In this document: positions 22,290-32,781 of the stretch, in pieces
Numbering within the stretch: the first letter of the stretch is position 1
Layout of the letters: every line of letters starts with the position of its first letter
DNA from: Polychytrium aggregatum
Lineage: Eukaryota; Chytridiomycota; Chytridiomycetes; Polychytriales
NCBI RefSeq assembly: GCF_025602895.1
Contig: NW_026516269.1
Span: 62,001 to 126,000, forward strand
Reading direction: 5' to 3'
Length of the DNA stretch: 64,000 bases
Notes under the pieces: model-generated
The model's input: only the letters and a program-made list of their open reading frames with translations
What the model was told of the DNA's origin: nothing
The model's database searches: none
Made by a program: the position numbers and the translations under genes

Positions 22290-24063
22290 CTACTTCGCCT
22301 CATCGGCATCGCCTTCTTTGGCCTCGTCGGCCTTGTCGGCACCATCACCTGAGGGGAGAGAATCGAGGGGGGGGGGAAATGGGAGAGGCGTCAGCGAGAG
22401 GGCCGCCTCGCAGATAAATCGAGCGCGGCAGCATGTCTGGCGCGCACTGCGGATCGGGGGGGGGCAGAGGGTGCATCAATTACCATCCTGGAGATCCGAG
22501 GTCCAGAGAGTGAGGTTATCACGCAGGAGCTGCATGATGAGAGTCGAGTCCTTGTATGACTCTTCGCTGAGAGTGTCAAGCTCGGCGATGGCGTCGTCGA
22601 AGGCGAGCTTGGCAAGATGGCAGGCACGGTCGGGTGAGTTCAGGATCTCGTAGTAGAAGACCGAGAAGTTGAGGGCAAGGCCGAGGCGGATGGGGTGGGT
22701 GGGGGCCAGCTCGGTCTGGGCAATGTCGGTGGCGGACTTGTAGGCATCGTGGGCGCAGTTGGCGGCCTCCTTGCGCTTGTCACCGGTGGCGAACTCGGCG
22801 AGGTAGCGGTGGTAGTCACCCTTCCTGCAGGCGTCAGAGACGGGGGGGGGGCGGGTTAGTATCGGACAGTTCCCTCTCGGCAGCAGACGTGATCGATAGA
22901 TGCGGCAAACAAACACCTACATCTTGTAGTAGAAGACCTTGGACTCGCCGGCCTCGGCAGAGGGGATGAGGTGCTGGTCGAGGACGTCAAGGATGTCGGT
23001 GCAGACATTGTTGAGCTCAGCCTCGATCTTGTTGCGGTACTCCTTGATCTTCTTGACCTGGTACTCGTTGCCCTTGCTCTCCTCCTTCTGCTCAATGGAG
23101 GAAACAATTCGCCAGGAGGCACGGCGGGCACCGATAACGTTCTTGTAGGCGACAGAGAGCAGGTTTCGCTCCTCAACAGTGAGCTCGACGCCGAGCTGGA
23201 CGCATCGAGACAGGCAAACACGGCGAGGGGTGTCAGCTGGGCGGGGCATGTGGGTGTCTGTTGGAGCTGGGGAAGCGGATCGAGGCCCCGGCACCGCGGC
23301 CGAGTCGGTGCGGGCTCGACCACAGAGACGCCGAGCAGCACAAGGCGCAACACGCCAGCCGAGAGAAAAAAAACCCCTCTCGCTACACTACCTTGGCGAC
23401 TTCCTATTGAGACAAATGGACGAACGAGGCTACGTTAGCTCCAAGCCAAATTCAAATGCTGCGCCCAGAGCGAGAGATGCGCGACCTCCCGACGAGCCGA
23501 GGCGGAGGAAGGGTCACTACGTCGATACTTGCCTTCATGTAAGAGACCATTTCTGCACGGAGAAAGCAGAGGAAGCACAGAGCAGGTCGCGGAGAGAGCA
23601 AAGAGAGACGATCAGTGTCAGTGGCTGGCGTATGCAGCAAGTCCGGTGCGAAGCAGCAGCGAGATCGCGGATGCAGGAGGGGCGTGCTGGAGAGGCTGAG
23701 ACAAACCATCGTAGCGCTCGGCCTGTTCAGCGAGCTTGGCCATGTAGACCTGGTCTTCGCGTGCTCCTGGAGGTGCGAGATACGGGGAGCAGGGCAGCGG
23801 TGGTTAGCGCAGGGTTTGCGACGACATGGTCTGTGACTTGGGGAGCAGCGGCGCCAATTGAGCCTCGATGTGTACGGGAGGTTTGGCTGGGACGACGATG
23901 GCCTGGCCAAGGGCCACCCGAGAAAAGCGCGTAGAGACCCGGTCGTCTCCCTCCATCGTCGCCAGCAACCGGCCGGAGGCGGCTCGGGAGCTGACAGACA
24001 CGCAACGGCCAGAGCCAGGCGGCAAGAACACGGCGGATCGAAAGTACCTTTCTCAGCGGCCAT
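22290..24063 (-). CDS. 14-3-3 protein
   Basis: Seven exons join in phase into 260 residues: 24063-24048 (MAAEK), 23766-23707 ([18 protein letters not shown]), 23552-23533 (20 nt), 23403-23392 (12 nt, EVAK), 23195-22921 ([19 protein letters not shown] and the RRASWRI motif), 22824-22484 (through [15 protein letters not shown]) and 22348-22290 (acidic tail). These are the classic 14-3-3 helices, with phosphopeptide-groove residues in [15 protein letters not shown] and [10 protein letters not shown]. The protein binds phospho-Ser/Thr motifs as a dimer in the cytosol. The intron after exon 3 has a GC donor (AAG|GCAAGT). The 12- and 20-nt exons restore the conserved ERYDEMVSYMKEVAKLGVEL run exactly, which strongly supports them. 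Confidence 0.95.
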
Positions 24064-25347
24064 TGTTCAGAGGTGGGGATGGATAGGGGGACGGGTGAGC
24101 AGAGCGGTGTGTGGGAGTGGGGCGAAGAGTCGAGATGCCTCGGGTGCAGGGAAAAGAGGACAAAAACGCAGAATCTCTGGCCTTTTGGCCAGGGTCGGCC
24201 AGGGCCAAACGAGGGGGTTGAAGAGACAGGGCGGCGAGGAGCGAGAGCGAGAGCGAGGCCGAGGGCGAGGCCGCCCGCAGAAGCGAAGAGAACGAGGGCG
24301 GCGCAATCAGGGCGACGGGCGTGTGTGTGTGGGCGTGAGCTGTCGGTGAGCTGTCGGTGAGCTGTCGGTGAGCTGTCGCTGTTGCGCCGTCTGTGGCGGC
24401 GGCGGCCATTATCGGGCGACACAGGACCGACCACTCAGGCGACGGCGTAGCATCGACACACACACACTGCGCCCCCGTGACCGTCCGAGGCAGGGCGAGC
24501 CGCGAAGAGCCGCCGGGCGAGAGGCGGGCCAGCGACACCCAGCGACATCCGGCAGCAGCCCAGCGACATCCGGCCGCATGCCTCTGATGCAGGCGAGGCC
24601 GGCAGCACACAATCGGATGGAGCGCCTGCTCTCTCCCCCCCCCATTGAGGCTGAGCCCATACACATCCCTCCGGGCGGACACGCGGCCCACGCCTCTCCC
24701 ACCGACAATGCGCGCCAGCGAGAGCAACCGAGGCGGCCGCCACCGCCTTGTCGCCCCGTCCCCCCCAATATGGAAATATGAGTCGGGCAGCGGGGTTTCG
24801 CCCATTGTTGGCCTCGCCTGCCCTCGCCTGCTCTCGCCCCTCGGCGAGGCCGTGTGGCTTGGCGGCGCTGTGGTGCTGACGTCAGCGCGGCGCGTGCATT
24901 CGCCGTCGATCCACCCCGCGGATCCAGCCGGCGGCTCGAGCCAAGCGCAGACGGCGCGCCCACGGCGCCGTGCGACGGCGTCGTTCCAAATCCGGCGGGC
25001 CTGTCGCACGACCGGGACACGGCCTTTGCCCGCGCCGTCCTGTTTTGGCTGCCGCGCGCACCGCACTGTCCCTGTGAGTCGCCACAGCCGGCTGCCGAGT
25101 ACCTCCTCGCCTGCATCTCGCCCGCACGCCGTCCTCGCTTGCGCACAGTCTGTGTGGTTTTCTGTGCTGCGGCGCCGTCCTCGGCACGCCCTCTCGCTCG
25201 CCCCCGTGTTCTCTCTCGCCTTCGCGGGCTCGCCTTCCCGGGCTCGTCTTGCCATTGCCGCTGCTTCCCCGCCTCGTCTTTGCCCCCACATCTGCCCATC
25301 TGCATCGGGTCGACTTGTCTCTGCCTCTCAGTCAGTCTGCTCCAAAC
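24064..25347. promoter_or_regulatory. Divergent GC-rich region between 14-3-3 and septin
   Basis: Both genes start outward from this 1.28 kb, so it must hold both promoters. It is very GC-rich, contains four tandem GTGAGCTGTCG units and CAGCGACATCCGGC-type repeats near 24530-24575. Frames up to 412 codons on the minus strand have arginine/glycine-rich, bias-driven composition and are not credible proteins. Confidence 0.6.
24335..24378. repeat. Four perfect tandem 11-bp units GTGAGCTGTCG
   Basis: Units at 24335, 24346, 24357 and 24368 are identical. They lie about 270 bp upstream of the 14-3-3 start codon. Confidence 0.9.
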
Positions 25348-27980
25348 ATGCCTGCCCCTGCTGTCGCCGCCCCCAGCCACATCGGCATTGCCAACCTGCC
25401 CAACCAGCGACACAAGATTGTGTCGAGAAAGGGTGCCCGCTTCACCATCATGGTTTTGGGTAATGCTCGGCCTCCTGCCTGCACCGACTTTTGTCCCTCT
25501 GTCCTGCGGGCTTCATCTTCCACAGCTCGCCGAGCAGTGCCGGTCCTCGGATACTCCCTCGAAGAGATGATGAGGCCCCTCTACTCGAGCGTTCTCCCTT
25601 CCTGTGGTTTCCGAGCCCTCGATGACGCCGACCCGATGGAGGCAACCCGATCCCCAAAGTCAACGATTGTGGCATCACATCGACTCCTCGCACCGTTTCT
25701 GGACAGGGACGCCTGAGCCCTCGTGCTGGGAAGACCCCGCTCAGCACTATGCTCCTGCCATCGACCTACCCAATGCATCGTCGGGCCAAAGTTGCATTGT
25801 GGGCTTTCGACCATTTGTCCGATAGGAGTGACATTCAGACACATCATCGGTGCATCGCTATAGCCATCATTCCACCTTCAAGACAGACACGAACACTGTC
25901 GACGGGTGGTGTTTGACCCCTTACCTCTCACCCGGATACCCCCCGGCAAAGTGGCATCATCCAGAGACCCATCGACCCATCGACCCGTCGAGCCAACCAG
26001 TCAATGTTCTGGAGCGGGCATCTCTACTACTTTGGGCGTCTTTCCTTTGTTGCTCCTTGGTCAACCCCTTCCTCCTCTCAATCTGCCCACTGCTTCCACA
26101 CTCCCGCTTTGGTGGATTTGATCTTCCAGAGAACTCACCCGATCCTCTTCTCTTGGTCGACAGGCGAGTCTGGTCTCGGTAAGACCACCTTCATCAACAC
26201 TCTCTTCACCACCATCCTGAAGGACTACAAGAAGCCTGAGCATCGCTTTGCCAAGCAGATCAACAACACCGTCGAGATTGAAATCACTCGCGCCGGTAAG
26301 CTCCTGCATCTCATGGATCGCAGCTGCATCCAAAGCCTCGCTACCAACCAGGGCGTCTCGGTCGTCGTGTACTGCAAATCACACCATGACTTTGTGGATG
26401 CTGTGATTTTCGGCCGTCCTCCCCCAAGGCTTCAGCACCTCTTGGTTGTGCCTTGGCTTCGTTCTTGCCTACTCATCCGACACTGTACATGTCATCAGAA
26501 ATCGAGGAGAAGGGCTTCAACGTCCAGCTGACTGTCATCGACACCCCTGGCTTTGGCGACTACGTCAACAACCGCGACTGCTGGGCTCCCATTGTCAACT
26601 TCATCGACGACCAGCACCACGGCTACATGAAGCACGAGTCTCGTCCCGAGCGCAAGAACTCGGACGATCTCCGTGTCCACGCCTGCTTGTACTTTATCCA
26701 GCCCACCGGCCACACGTACGTCGCTTTTTCGCCGCTTCCTCGAATCCTCAATGTGTGGGATACGAGATCCGATTGTTGCTGGACCTTGGGAGAGCCGACT
26801 CTGACAATCTGGCTCGTCGAGGATTTCTCAACCGAACCATCCATCATTTGGAGCTGACCTCTCTGATTCACCAACAGCCTCAAGCCCCTCGATATTGAGG
26901 TCATGAAGCAGCTCAGCACCCGTGTCAACCTCATCCCCGTCATTGCCAAGGCCGACACCCTCACCCCTTCGGACATGCAGGCCTTCAAGGATCGCATTCG
27001 CGACTGCATCAGCCACCATGGCATCCAGATCTTCCAGGCCACTCCTCATGATGACGATGACGCTGCCACCAAGGCCATCATGGTAAGTCCGCCTGAAGTC
27101 CGATCCATGGACCAGCTGCAGCAGTCATCCACCCAGACGCTGGCTTGGCATTCTGGCGATGTATTTGCTGCCTCGGTCGCACTCACCAGCCGCACACGCA
27201 AGCTTCGACCCAAGACAGCTATGGCCAAAGCTGATCCCGTATCATTGCTTCCTTGCCCACCATCCCCGTTGTGCAGGCTGCCTCGCCCTTCTCGGTTATT
27301 GGTTCCGAGACTGAGGTTACCTACGCCGATGGAAGCGTTGGTCCCGGTCGCCAGTACCTGTGGGGTGCCGCCGAGGTTGAGAACGAGAGCCACTGCGATT
27401 TCAAGAAGCTCCGCAACCTTCTGATCCGGTAAGCATCGTCAATCTGGTGCATCTCGACGGTACCCGCGTTTCCCCCAACGGACGATTCATCGGCGACCTG
27501 CTTCCGCCCAACTGACGCCATTATTATCCTGCCAACCATCAGCACCCACATGCACGATCTGATCTCTTCCACCGAGGAGACTCACTTTGAGAACTTCCGA
27601 TCGACCAAGCTCACCGCCGAGGGACGATCCGACGACGACCCCAGCGCCCGCGCCCGAAAGGTGATGGACACCAAGATGAAGGAGGAGGAAGATGCCCTCC
27701 GCAAGCGATTCACCGAGCAAGTCCGTCTGGAGGAGGCTCGCTTCAGACAGTGGGAGCAGAGGGTACGTTTCACCGCCACGCCGTCTTGCTAGCCAGGCAC
27801 GGACCGACTGCATCCTCTGCCAGCCAACGATTCTGTCTTTGCACTCACACGCGGCCTCGTTTTCTCTCCCAGCTCATTGCCGAGCGCGATCGCCTCAACC
27901 AGGACCTCGAACAGCAGCACCGTGCTGTAAAACAGCTGGAGGACGAGTACGAGGAGGTCCTTGCCCTGCGCAAGAAATAA
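25348..27980 (+). CDS. CDC11: Septin (CDC11/AspA type)
   Basis: Seven exons join in phase to 381 residues: 25348-25459, 26164-26295, 26499-26715, 26878-27082, 27277-27428, 27543-27762 and 27873-27980. The N-terminus [20 protein letters not shown] is the polybasic membrane-binding motif. The GTPase motifs are G1 GESGLGKT, G3 DTPGFGD and G4 AKAD, followed by the septin-unique element ([20 protein letters not shown]) and a C-terminal coiled coil ([20 protein letters not shown]). Sequence style matches fungal CDC11/AspA more than CDC3, CDC10 or CDC12. Septins assemble into filaments at the cortex, and in chytrids at rhizoid bases and sporangia. The first intron (704 nt) is much longer than the rest (110-203 nt). 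The TAA stop overlaps an AATAAA. Confidence 0.93.
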
Positions 27981-28526
27981 AAGCCGTACTGAAGACCGTG
28001 GATCCGCAAGCACGCTCCAACCGCGCCGTGTCCCGACACACCAAACTCCTCCATTCCTCTCCGCCTCTGTTTGTCGCCGCCTCCCCTTCCTCCTCACGCC
28101 TTTCGACCTTCCATACTGCGTTTTTTGTTACTTGGTTATTTCTCGTCCTCTTCGCACCTTCCTTTTGCTCCTCTTCGCTTCTTTTTTCTTTTCCTCTCTT
28201 TCTCGTCCATCTTACTTACACGTTACTCGCCACACCTTTCTCGATTTCATACTTCTGGGGAGGAAAGGCAGAACGCAAATCAAATACTAATCCGTGTAGA
28301 ACAGACCTTCGATCCCCCTTTGTGCGCTTCGTTTTGGTTTTTCTGAGCATCATCGCCTCCGCCATCGCCAGTGATTCAAAAGCATTGAGGGGCGGATGAG
28401 AAACCGGATGGAGCGGCAAGGAGGTTCTTTTGTCGGTTTTCGCTGCATGGATGTATGAGCCAATAGATTCAGAATAAGCCATGGTATCACCGAAATCGAG
28501 TCAAGCACATATGTCCCATTTGCTTA
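27981..28526. other. 3' flank of the septin gene
   Basis: Pyrimidine-rich sequence (28070-28240) without a recognisable gene, ending at the left end of relic B. GTTTTCGCTGCAT near 28435 resembles a stretch of relic C but is too short to call. Confidence 0.5.
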
Positions 28527-28730
28527 CAGCGTTTCCAAAATGAAATGGGACACCCCGTTGAGTCGTGACAGGGTTTTTTCTGTGGCCTGAATACACCCAC
28601 CCACTCATTGCATTCATGGCCAAACAAAGCACCCTCGATTTCCGCATCGCTGCACTGCGACCGGTGGTCTTCACTCGGAGGCTGCCAAAGCGATCTGCTC
28701 TATGTGTCCCATTTCCCCCTGAATACAGTG
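28527..28730 (+). mobile_element. 204-bp internal-deletion derivative of the Fanzor/DD34E transposon (relic B)
   Basis: TA at 28525-28526 precedes CAGCGTTTCCAAAATGAAAT then GGGACACCCC, a decayed 5' terminal repeat. At 28617 ATGGCCAAACAAAGCACC starts MAKQSTLDFRIAALR, matching the transposase start MTIRHTSDFRTAALR. This joins directly to RPVVFTRRLPK, matching the Fanzor C-terminus RPAVFTRRLPK, near 28658-28691. The 3' repeat, inverted, is TGTCCC then ATTTCCCCCTGAATACAGTG, ending at 28730. The region between Fanzor stop and 3' repeat seen in the full element is missing. The Fanzor stop TGA is CGA here, so the frame is open into the SEL1 gene. Confidence 0.9.
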
Positions 28731-28840
28731 TGTGTCGGGCCAGCCACTCAAACGCCGATTCGAGGCGCCCGAGTTTTCACCGGCGAAAACGAAGCGGGAC
28801 GCCGTCCCCTTCCCTTCTCCAGCGACTGCAATCGTTCGCC

Positions 28841-30382
28841 ATGGCCTCTGTCATCTCCCCTCTTCAGGACATATTCACCATCGTCTGTTTCAACGACGCC
28901 TTCCAGTTTGCACTCGACCATGACACCATCGACACCCTGCTCAAAGCCCACGATTGCGCCTGGCATCTTTTGAGCCCCAAGGTGCCCCGCTTCCTCCGCT
29001 GGTGCCAGCGGGCAAATCTGTGCGATCCAGACGGACAGCTGAAGGTCGACCTCACACCCAGTGAAAAGATCGCACTCTCGCTGCGCTACGAGGAGTCAGG
29101 CTCAGCCGATCGAGCCTGGCTTGTTGCTCTTGCGGACCGAGGGAACGCTGTCGCCTCGTATTTCCTTGCTCGGATCATCCAAACTGAAACCGATCGACGG
29201 CGTTTTATGGATGAGCTGGAGCGAGAAAACGCCCTCCAGCAAGCTTTTCGACGCCTGGAGCAGGCCAGCAATGCTTGCCATCCAATGGCCCAGTTCCACC
29301 TGGCCGAGTCCTATCGCAACGGCTTCGGAGTCCGTGCGAACTACGCCAAGGCCCTGGAACTGTATCGAGGTCTTGCAACCCGTGGAATGCCTCGGGCCCA
29401 AATTGCCTTTGGTCGCTGCTACGAGAACAGGGAAGGCGTCGGTCGAAACTTTGACACAGCCATCGAGTGGTATTCCAAGGCCGCAGATCAAGGCAGTGAA
29501 GACGGCCGACTCCACATCGTATTCCTGCAAGCCTGGTTCTCGTTCATCGGCCAGGGCGTCGAAAAGAGCGACGTAGATGCCTTCCGCCGATGGCGGGAGG
29601 TCAGCAACCAATCCACCGACCCGGTCCTCAAGCCCATCGCAACCCTCATGGTCGGGTGGATGCACTATCTTGGCCGTGGTACCGTGCGAGACAAACAGAA
29701 AGGCGTCAGGATCATCCAAGATAATCGATCGAATGCATTCCCCCTGGGAGAAGAAGGGTGCCTGGCTGGAGACGCTGGCCCTATCTGGAATCGTAGCTCC
29801 TCTGACTCGCCCGCTGCCTTGAAGTTCTATCAGCTATGTGAAATGGGATCCGATAGGGACTGCCTTTGCGAACATCTCATGGCCCTATGTCACTTCCATG
29901 GATTCGGAACCACAGAGGACCCGTCATCGGGAGCGGTTATCTTTGAGCAGCTCGCCCAAAAAGGCCATAGCGAGAGCCAGTTTTGGATAGGACACTGCTA
30001 CGTGACCGGGTTGGGGAGAAGGCGAGAATTGACGGAGGCCATTGAATGGTTCAACGAATCCGCCGAGAACGGCAACTCGTATGCTCAGTGGATGTCGGGT
30101 TGCTGCTACGATGGTGAAGGCAGAGATCAAGACGAAGACGAAGGTGAAAACGAAAATGACGATGGCAGGAACGACGAGGCCAAAAGAGTCGAGTGGTATA
30201 TCAAATCTGCCTGTCAAGGCAATCGGTATGGACAGTACGAACTCGGTCGATGCTTGCAATATGGCTTGGGCGTCCCCAAACACAAGGACACTGCGATCTT
30301 TTGGCTTCGTAAAGCTGCCGAACAGGGACACCCTGCAGCCACCTCCAGTCTCGAGCGTCTCGGCGAATTAACCCGAGCATGA
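28841..30382 (+). CDS. SEL1-repeat protein
   Basis: A single exon of 513 residues from ATG 28841, in an excellent context (GCCATGGCC). At least six SEL1-like repeats of about 36 residues run through the protein: AQFHLAESYRNGFGVRANYA, then ALELYRGLATRGMPRAQIAFG, and near the end AKRVEWYIKSACQGNRYGQY and LGVPKHKDTAIFWLRKAAEQ. SEL1 repeats form an alpha-solenoid that acts as a scaffold; fungal relatives include chitin-synthase activators and ERAD factors. An acidic insert (DQDEDEGENENDDGR) interrupts one repeat near 30125-30180. The same frame is open upstream to 28565, through transposon relic B, so an N-terminally extended product beginning in transposon sequence is possible. The internal ATG is preferred because protein-like sequence starts there. 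Confidence 0.85.
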   Translation: MASVISPLQDIFTIVCFNDAFQFALDHDTIDTLLKAHDCAWHLLSPKVPRFLRWCQRANLCDPDGQLKVDLTPSEKIALSLRYEESGSADRAWLVALADRGNAVASYFLARIIQTETDRRRFMDELERENALQQAFRRLEQASNACHPMAQFHLAESYRNGFGVRANYAKALELYRGLATRGMPRAQIAFGRCYENREGVGRNFDTAIEWYSKAADQGSEDGRLHIVFLQAWFSFIGQGVEKSDVDAFRRWREVSNQSTDPVLKPIATLMVGWMHYLGRGTVRDKQKGVRIIQDNRSNAFPLGEEGCLAGDAGPIWNRSSSDSPAALKFYQLCEMGSDRDCLCEHLMALCHFHGFGTTEDPSSGAVIFEQLAQKGHSESQFWIGHCYVTGLGRRRELTEAIEWFNESAENGNSYAQWMSGCCYDGEGRDQDEDEGENENDDGRNDEAKRVEWYIKSACQGNRYGQYELGRCLQYGLGVPKHKDTAIFWLRKAAEQGHPAATSSLERLGELTRA

Positions 30383-30732
30383 TCCTATTTGGCACATGTG
30401 CATCCTGAATACATGCTTCACAAGCACGCCGTCGTCGGATCATATCATACACTTGGCCAAGTGGGTCAATCATCTCCCATGGAGTCTATCTTATAGAGTC
30501 CATCTGTCTCGTTGGGTTTGTCGGTTTCATAGAGTCAGTTGAATACTCCAACACCTCTGCCACAACACTGACGGCCGTGGCTCCAGCGATGAGTGATGCC
30601 GACAAGAACTGTGTATTGAATGGGTGTCGCAAGAGCAAACGTGGATCTCATGACCGCTCGCAGCAATCGGCACAGTGCCGTGTGGATTTACGAGCATCAT
30701 ACGGACCAGATGCCGGTGCAGTGGGCTGTGGC
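30383..30732. other. Short convergent intergenic region
   Basis: It lies between the SEL1 stop and the stop of the DUF4336-like gene. No gene or structured element recognised. Confidence 0.6.
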
Positions 30733-31692
30733 TCAGACTTGCTTCTTGACTTCTCTAGCCTTGACGAACGTCTCGGCAGCATCGATCAGCGCCCTGACCA
30801 CATCCTCGACCGAGCCTTTCAGCTCCTTGCCGTGCGCCATTGAGATGCTGCGAACTCGGTACTGTTGGACGATAGAGACCAGATCTTTGGCAACCCAGTC
30901 GCGGGCTTGCGGGCCAGACTCAACGGCAATGAATCGACCGATGGCAGTGCAGCCGAAACCGCACGCAGTGCCGATCCAGACCAGGCACGGCTCCTCCTCT
31001 GGATCGATGTTGAAGAAAGTGTCGCAGTACACAAGGGCGTGGTGCTGCTCGTTCTCCAGGCGAAGGAGATATCCAAGCTCGCTGATATCTTGGTAGAAGC
31101 CCTTGGGGGCGACGTAGCGGATAGGCGGATCTGATTCCGACAGTCCGTTCGGCTCGGACGAGCCCCCGCTGACAGCCGGCGGGAACAGATCCTCGACAAA
31201 GGCATCCACTCGAACAGCTTGCTCGGCAGCAACCTTGAATTCGCGCGGACAGATCACCCTGGCTTCAGGGAAGCGCTCTGCATAGACAAACGCATCCAGC
31301 CGGTGCATTGGATTGGGAACCACGATGAAGGCCACCTTGCCGAGAGCCGTGATCTGCCCAAGGACCTTGTCGGTGCAGCAGATCGGGGAGTGGATCCAGA
31401 GCCGATCCGTCTTGGGCAGGCGGTAGATAATCATTCGTCGAGGCAGGCGTGGGCCGTCGGGCGGCAGGCTGCCCGAGAGTCCCCAGAGGTTGTCTGCAAG
31501 CTGCTCGAGCTCGCCGTGGGGGAAGATTTTGCGGGACCAGGGCAGTTTTCGGTCGGGCAGCGGGCCGAGCTTGAGGACCCGAACCAAGAGGTTGCGTTTC
31601 CATGCGCTGGGCATCAGGTAGACCGAGAGCGCCAGACCGGCAGCGCCGGTGGCCAGAACTGCAAGGGTTTTGGAAAGTGTCGTGAGGAGCAT
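30733..31692 (-). CDS. DUF4336-like protein (metallo-beta-lactamase-like fold?)
   Basis: A single exon of 319 residues from ATG 31692 (MLLTTLSKTLAVLATGAAGL). The frame is open further 5' but becomes low-complexity. The N-terminal 20-25 residues form a signal-anchor or TM helix (LAVLATGAAGLALSVYLM). The core ADNLWGLSG..., RLPKTDRLWIHSPICCTDKV, LGKVAFIVVPNPMHRLDAFV and ERFPEARVICP follows the DUF4336 pattern (LW...RM..RL..G.LW.HSP...PN..H). The enzymatic role of this family is not established. The His in NPMHRL is the only clear candidate for a retained metal ligand. It is head-on to the SEL1 gene. Confidence 0.7.
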   Translation of the reverse strand: MLLTTLSKTLAVLATGAAGLALSVYLMPSAWKRNLLVRVLKLGPLPDRKLPWSRKIFPHGELEQLADNLWGLSGSLPPDGPRLPRRMIIYRLPKTDRLWIHSPICCTDKVLGQITALGKVAFIVVPNPMHRLDAFVYAERFPEARVICPREFKVAAEQAVRVDAFVEDLFPPAVSGGSSEPNGLSESDPPIRYVAPKGFYQDISELGYLLRLENEQHHALVYCDTFFNIDPEEEPCLVWIGTACGFGCTAIGRFIAVESGPQARDWVAKDLVSIVQQYRVRSISMAHGKELKGSVEDVVRALIDAAETFVKAREVKKQV

Positions 31693-32781
31693 GTCCGCAA
31701 GAAGGGCGAGATCGGCTCGGGGGCCAAGACGGAGGAGAGGAATGATGGGCGACCGCCGACTGAACAGAGATTTGGACAGAAGATGCCAGCAGCGAGCGGG
31801 GGATTGTGTGTGGATCCAAACACACCCATCGGAGAGCCACGCCAAATGGGCCCATCGAAACCTCGCACCTCGCACCACAGCGCCACCCAGGCTCATGGGC
31901 TCATGGGTTCATGGGGCCTGTTGATCACGAGATTCAAGCCAGGTCTGCACTCCTCGGACCATCAGTCGATCGATGCCGGGCGAGAACAGAGTGGTCGATT
32001 TGACGATGTGCGCACTGCTATCGACCAGCCTGCTGCCAGAGCTCAAGTGTCTGTTCATATCAAGCACCTCCGCTTGCTCTGCTGGCTCCTTCAATATCGA
32101 CACCAACACTCGCTCGATCAACCCGACGCCATCTAGTCGTTCTGTAAGCGGATGTTGTGCAGACTACCCATATGCGCCCTGAAGTGCAATGTTCCCATGC
32201 GAATCCAGGGTCGGCTGGAACAGAATCAAGCAAAGAAAAGTTTATGATGCCGGGACTGAGCCCAGAAACTCTGTCGCATGACCAAGGCAGCGCAATAGCT
32301 AGAGCAACAATGCCATTGTGTCTCCATCACCCGCTGGGTCTCATCAACGACGAAATCGACTTTTGCGCACGGATCCCTCGGCGTTACAAACGTAATGATC
32401 CAAAGTGAGGTGCTCCCCGCAAACCCCTGTGACCAAGTGTTTGGAAGGAGATAGCAGAACCATGCAAACACTTTGATCCGCATTGTGAGAGCGTTCAAGC
32501 GGCAGGGCGGCCCAAAACTGCCTGATCGCAAACCGGATGCTACCGCAGCTCCAGCCTGAATACTATTCCTTTGATGATTCCTCTGAAGCCTAGTAGAATA
32601 TAGACTAGACATCAACGAGAACGCCGTTGAAACCCCAAACTTGAACGCCGACACGTTGCTGAGTGAGCCAAAGCAGGAGTTCGCTCGCGCGATATCTACG
32701 ACCTCGCTTCATTGTGGATGCTGTTGGGGATCTGGAGTCAGTGCGATCAACGAGTCCTGCGCTTCCTTCTGAGCCTGGCCG
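31693..32781. other. 1.09 kb with candidate unassigned minus-strand exons
   Basis: On the minus strand an acceptor CTTACAG near 32140 precedes a 75-codon open stretch to a stop at 31909. It has protein-like composition (RLDGVGLIERVLVSILKEP, then MNRHLSSGSRLVDSSAHIVK). Upstream, ATG near 32712 starts MKRGRRYRASELLLWLTQQR and continues VGVQVWGFNGVLVD before a stop. These could be exons of one small gene between TAF11 and the DUF4336-like gene, but I could not join them convincingly or name them. Confidence 0.3.

Noticed and set aside
24053-25291. 412-codon minus-strand frame in the divergent promoter region
   Set aside because: Composition follows the very high GC content, it overlaps the 14-3-3 start and tandem repeats, and no fold or motif is visible.
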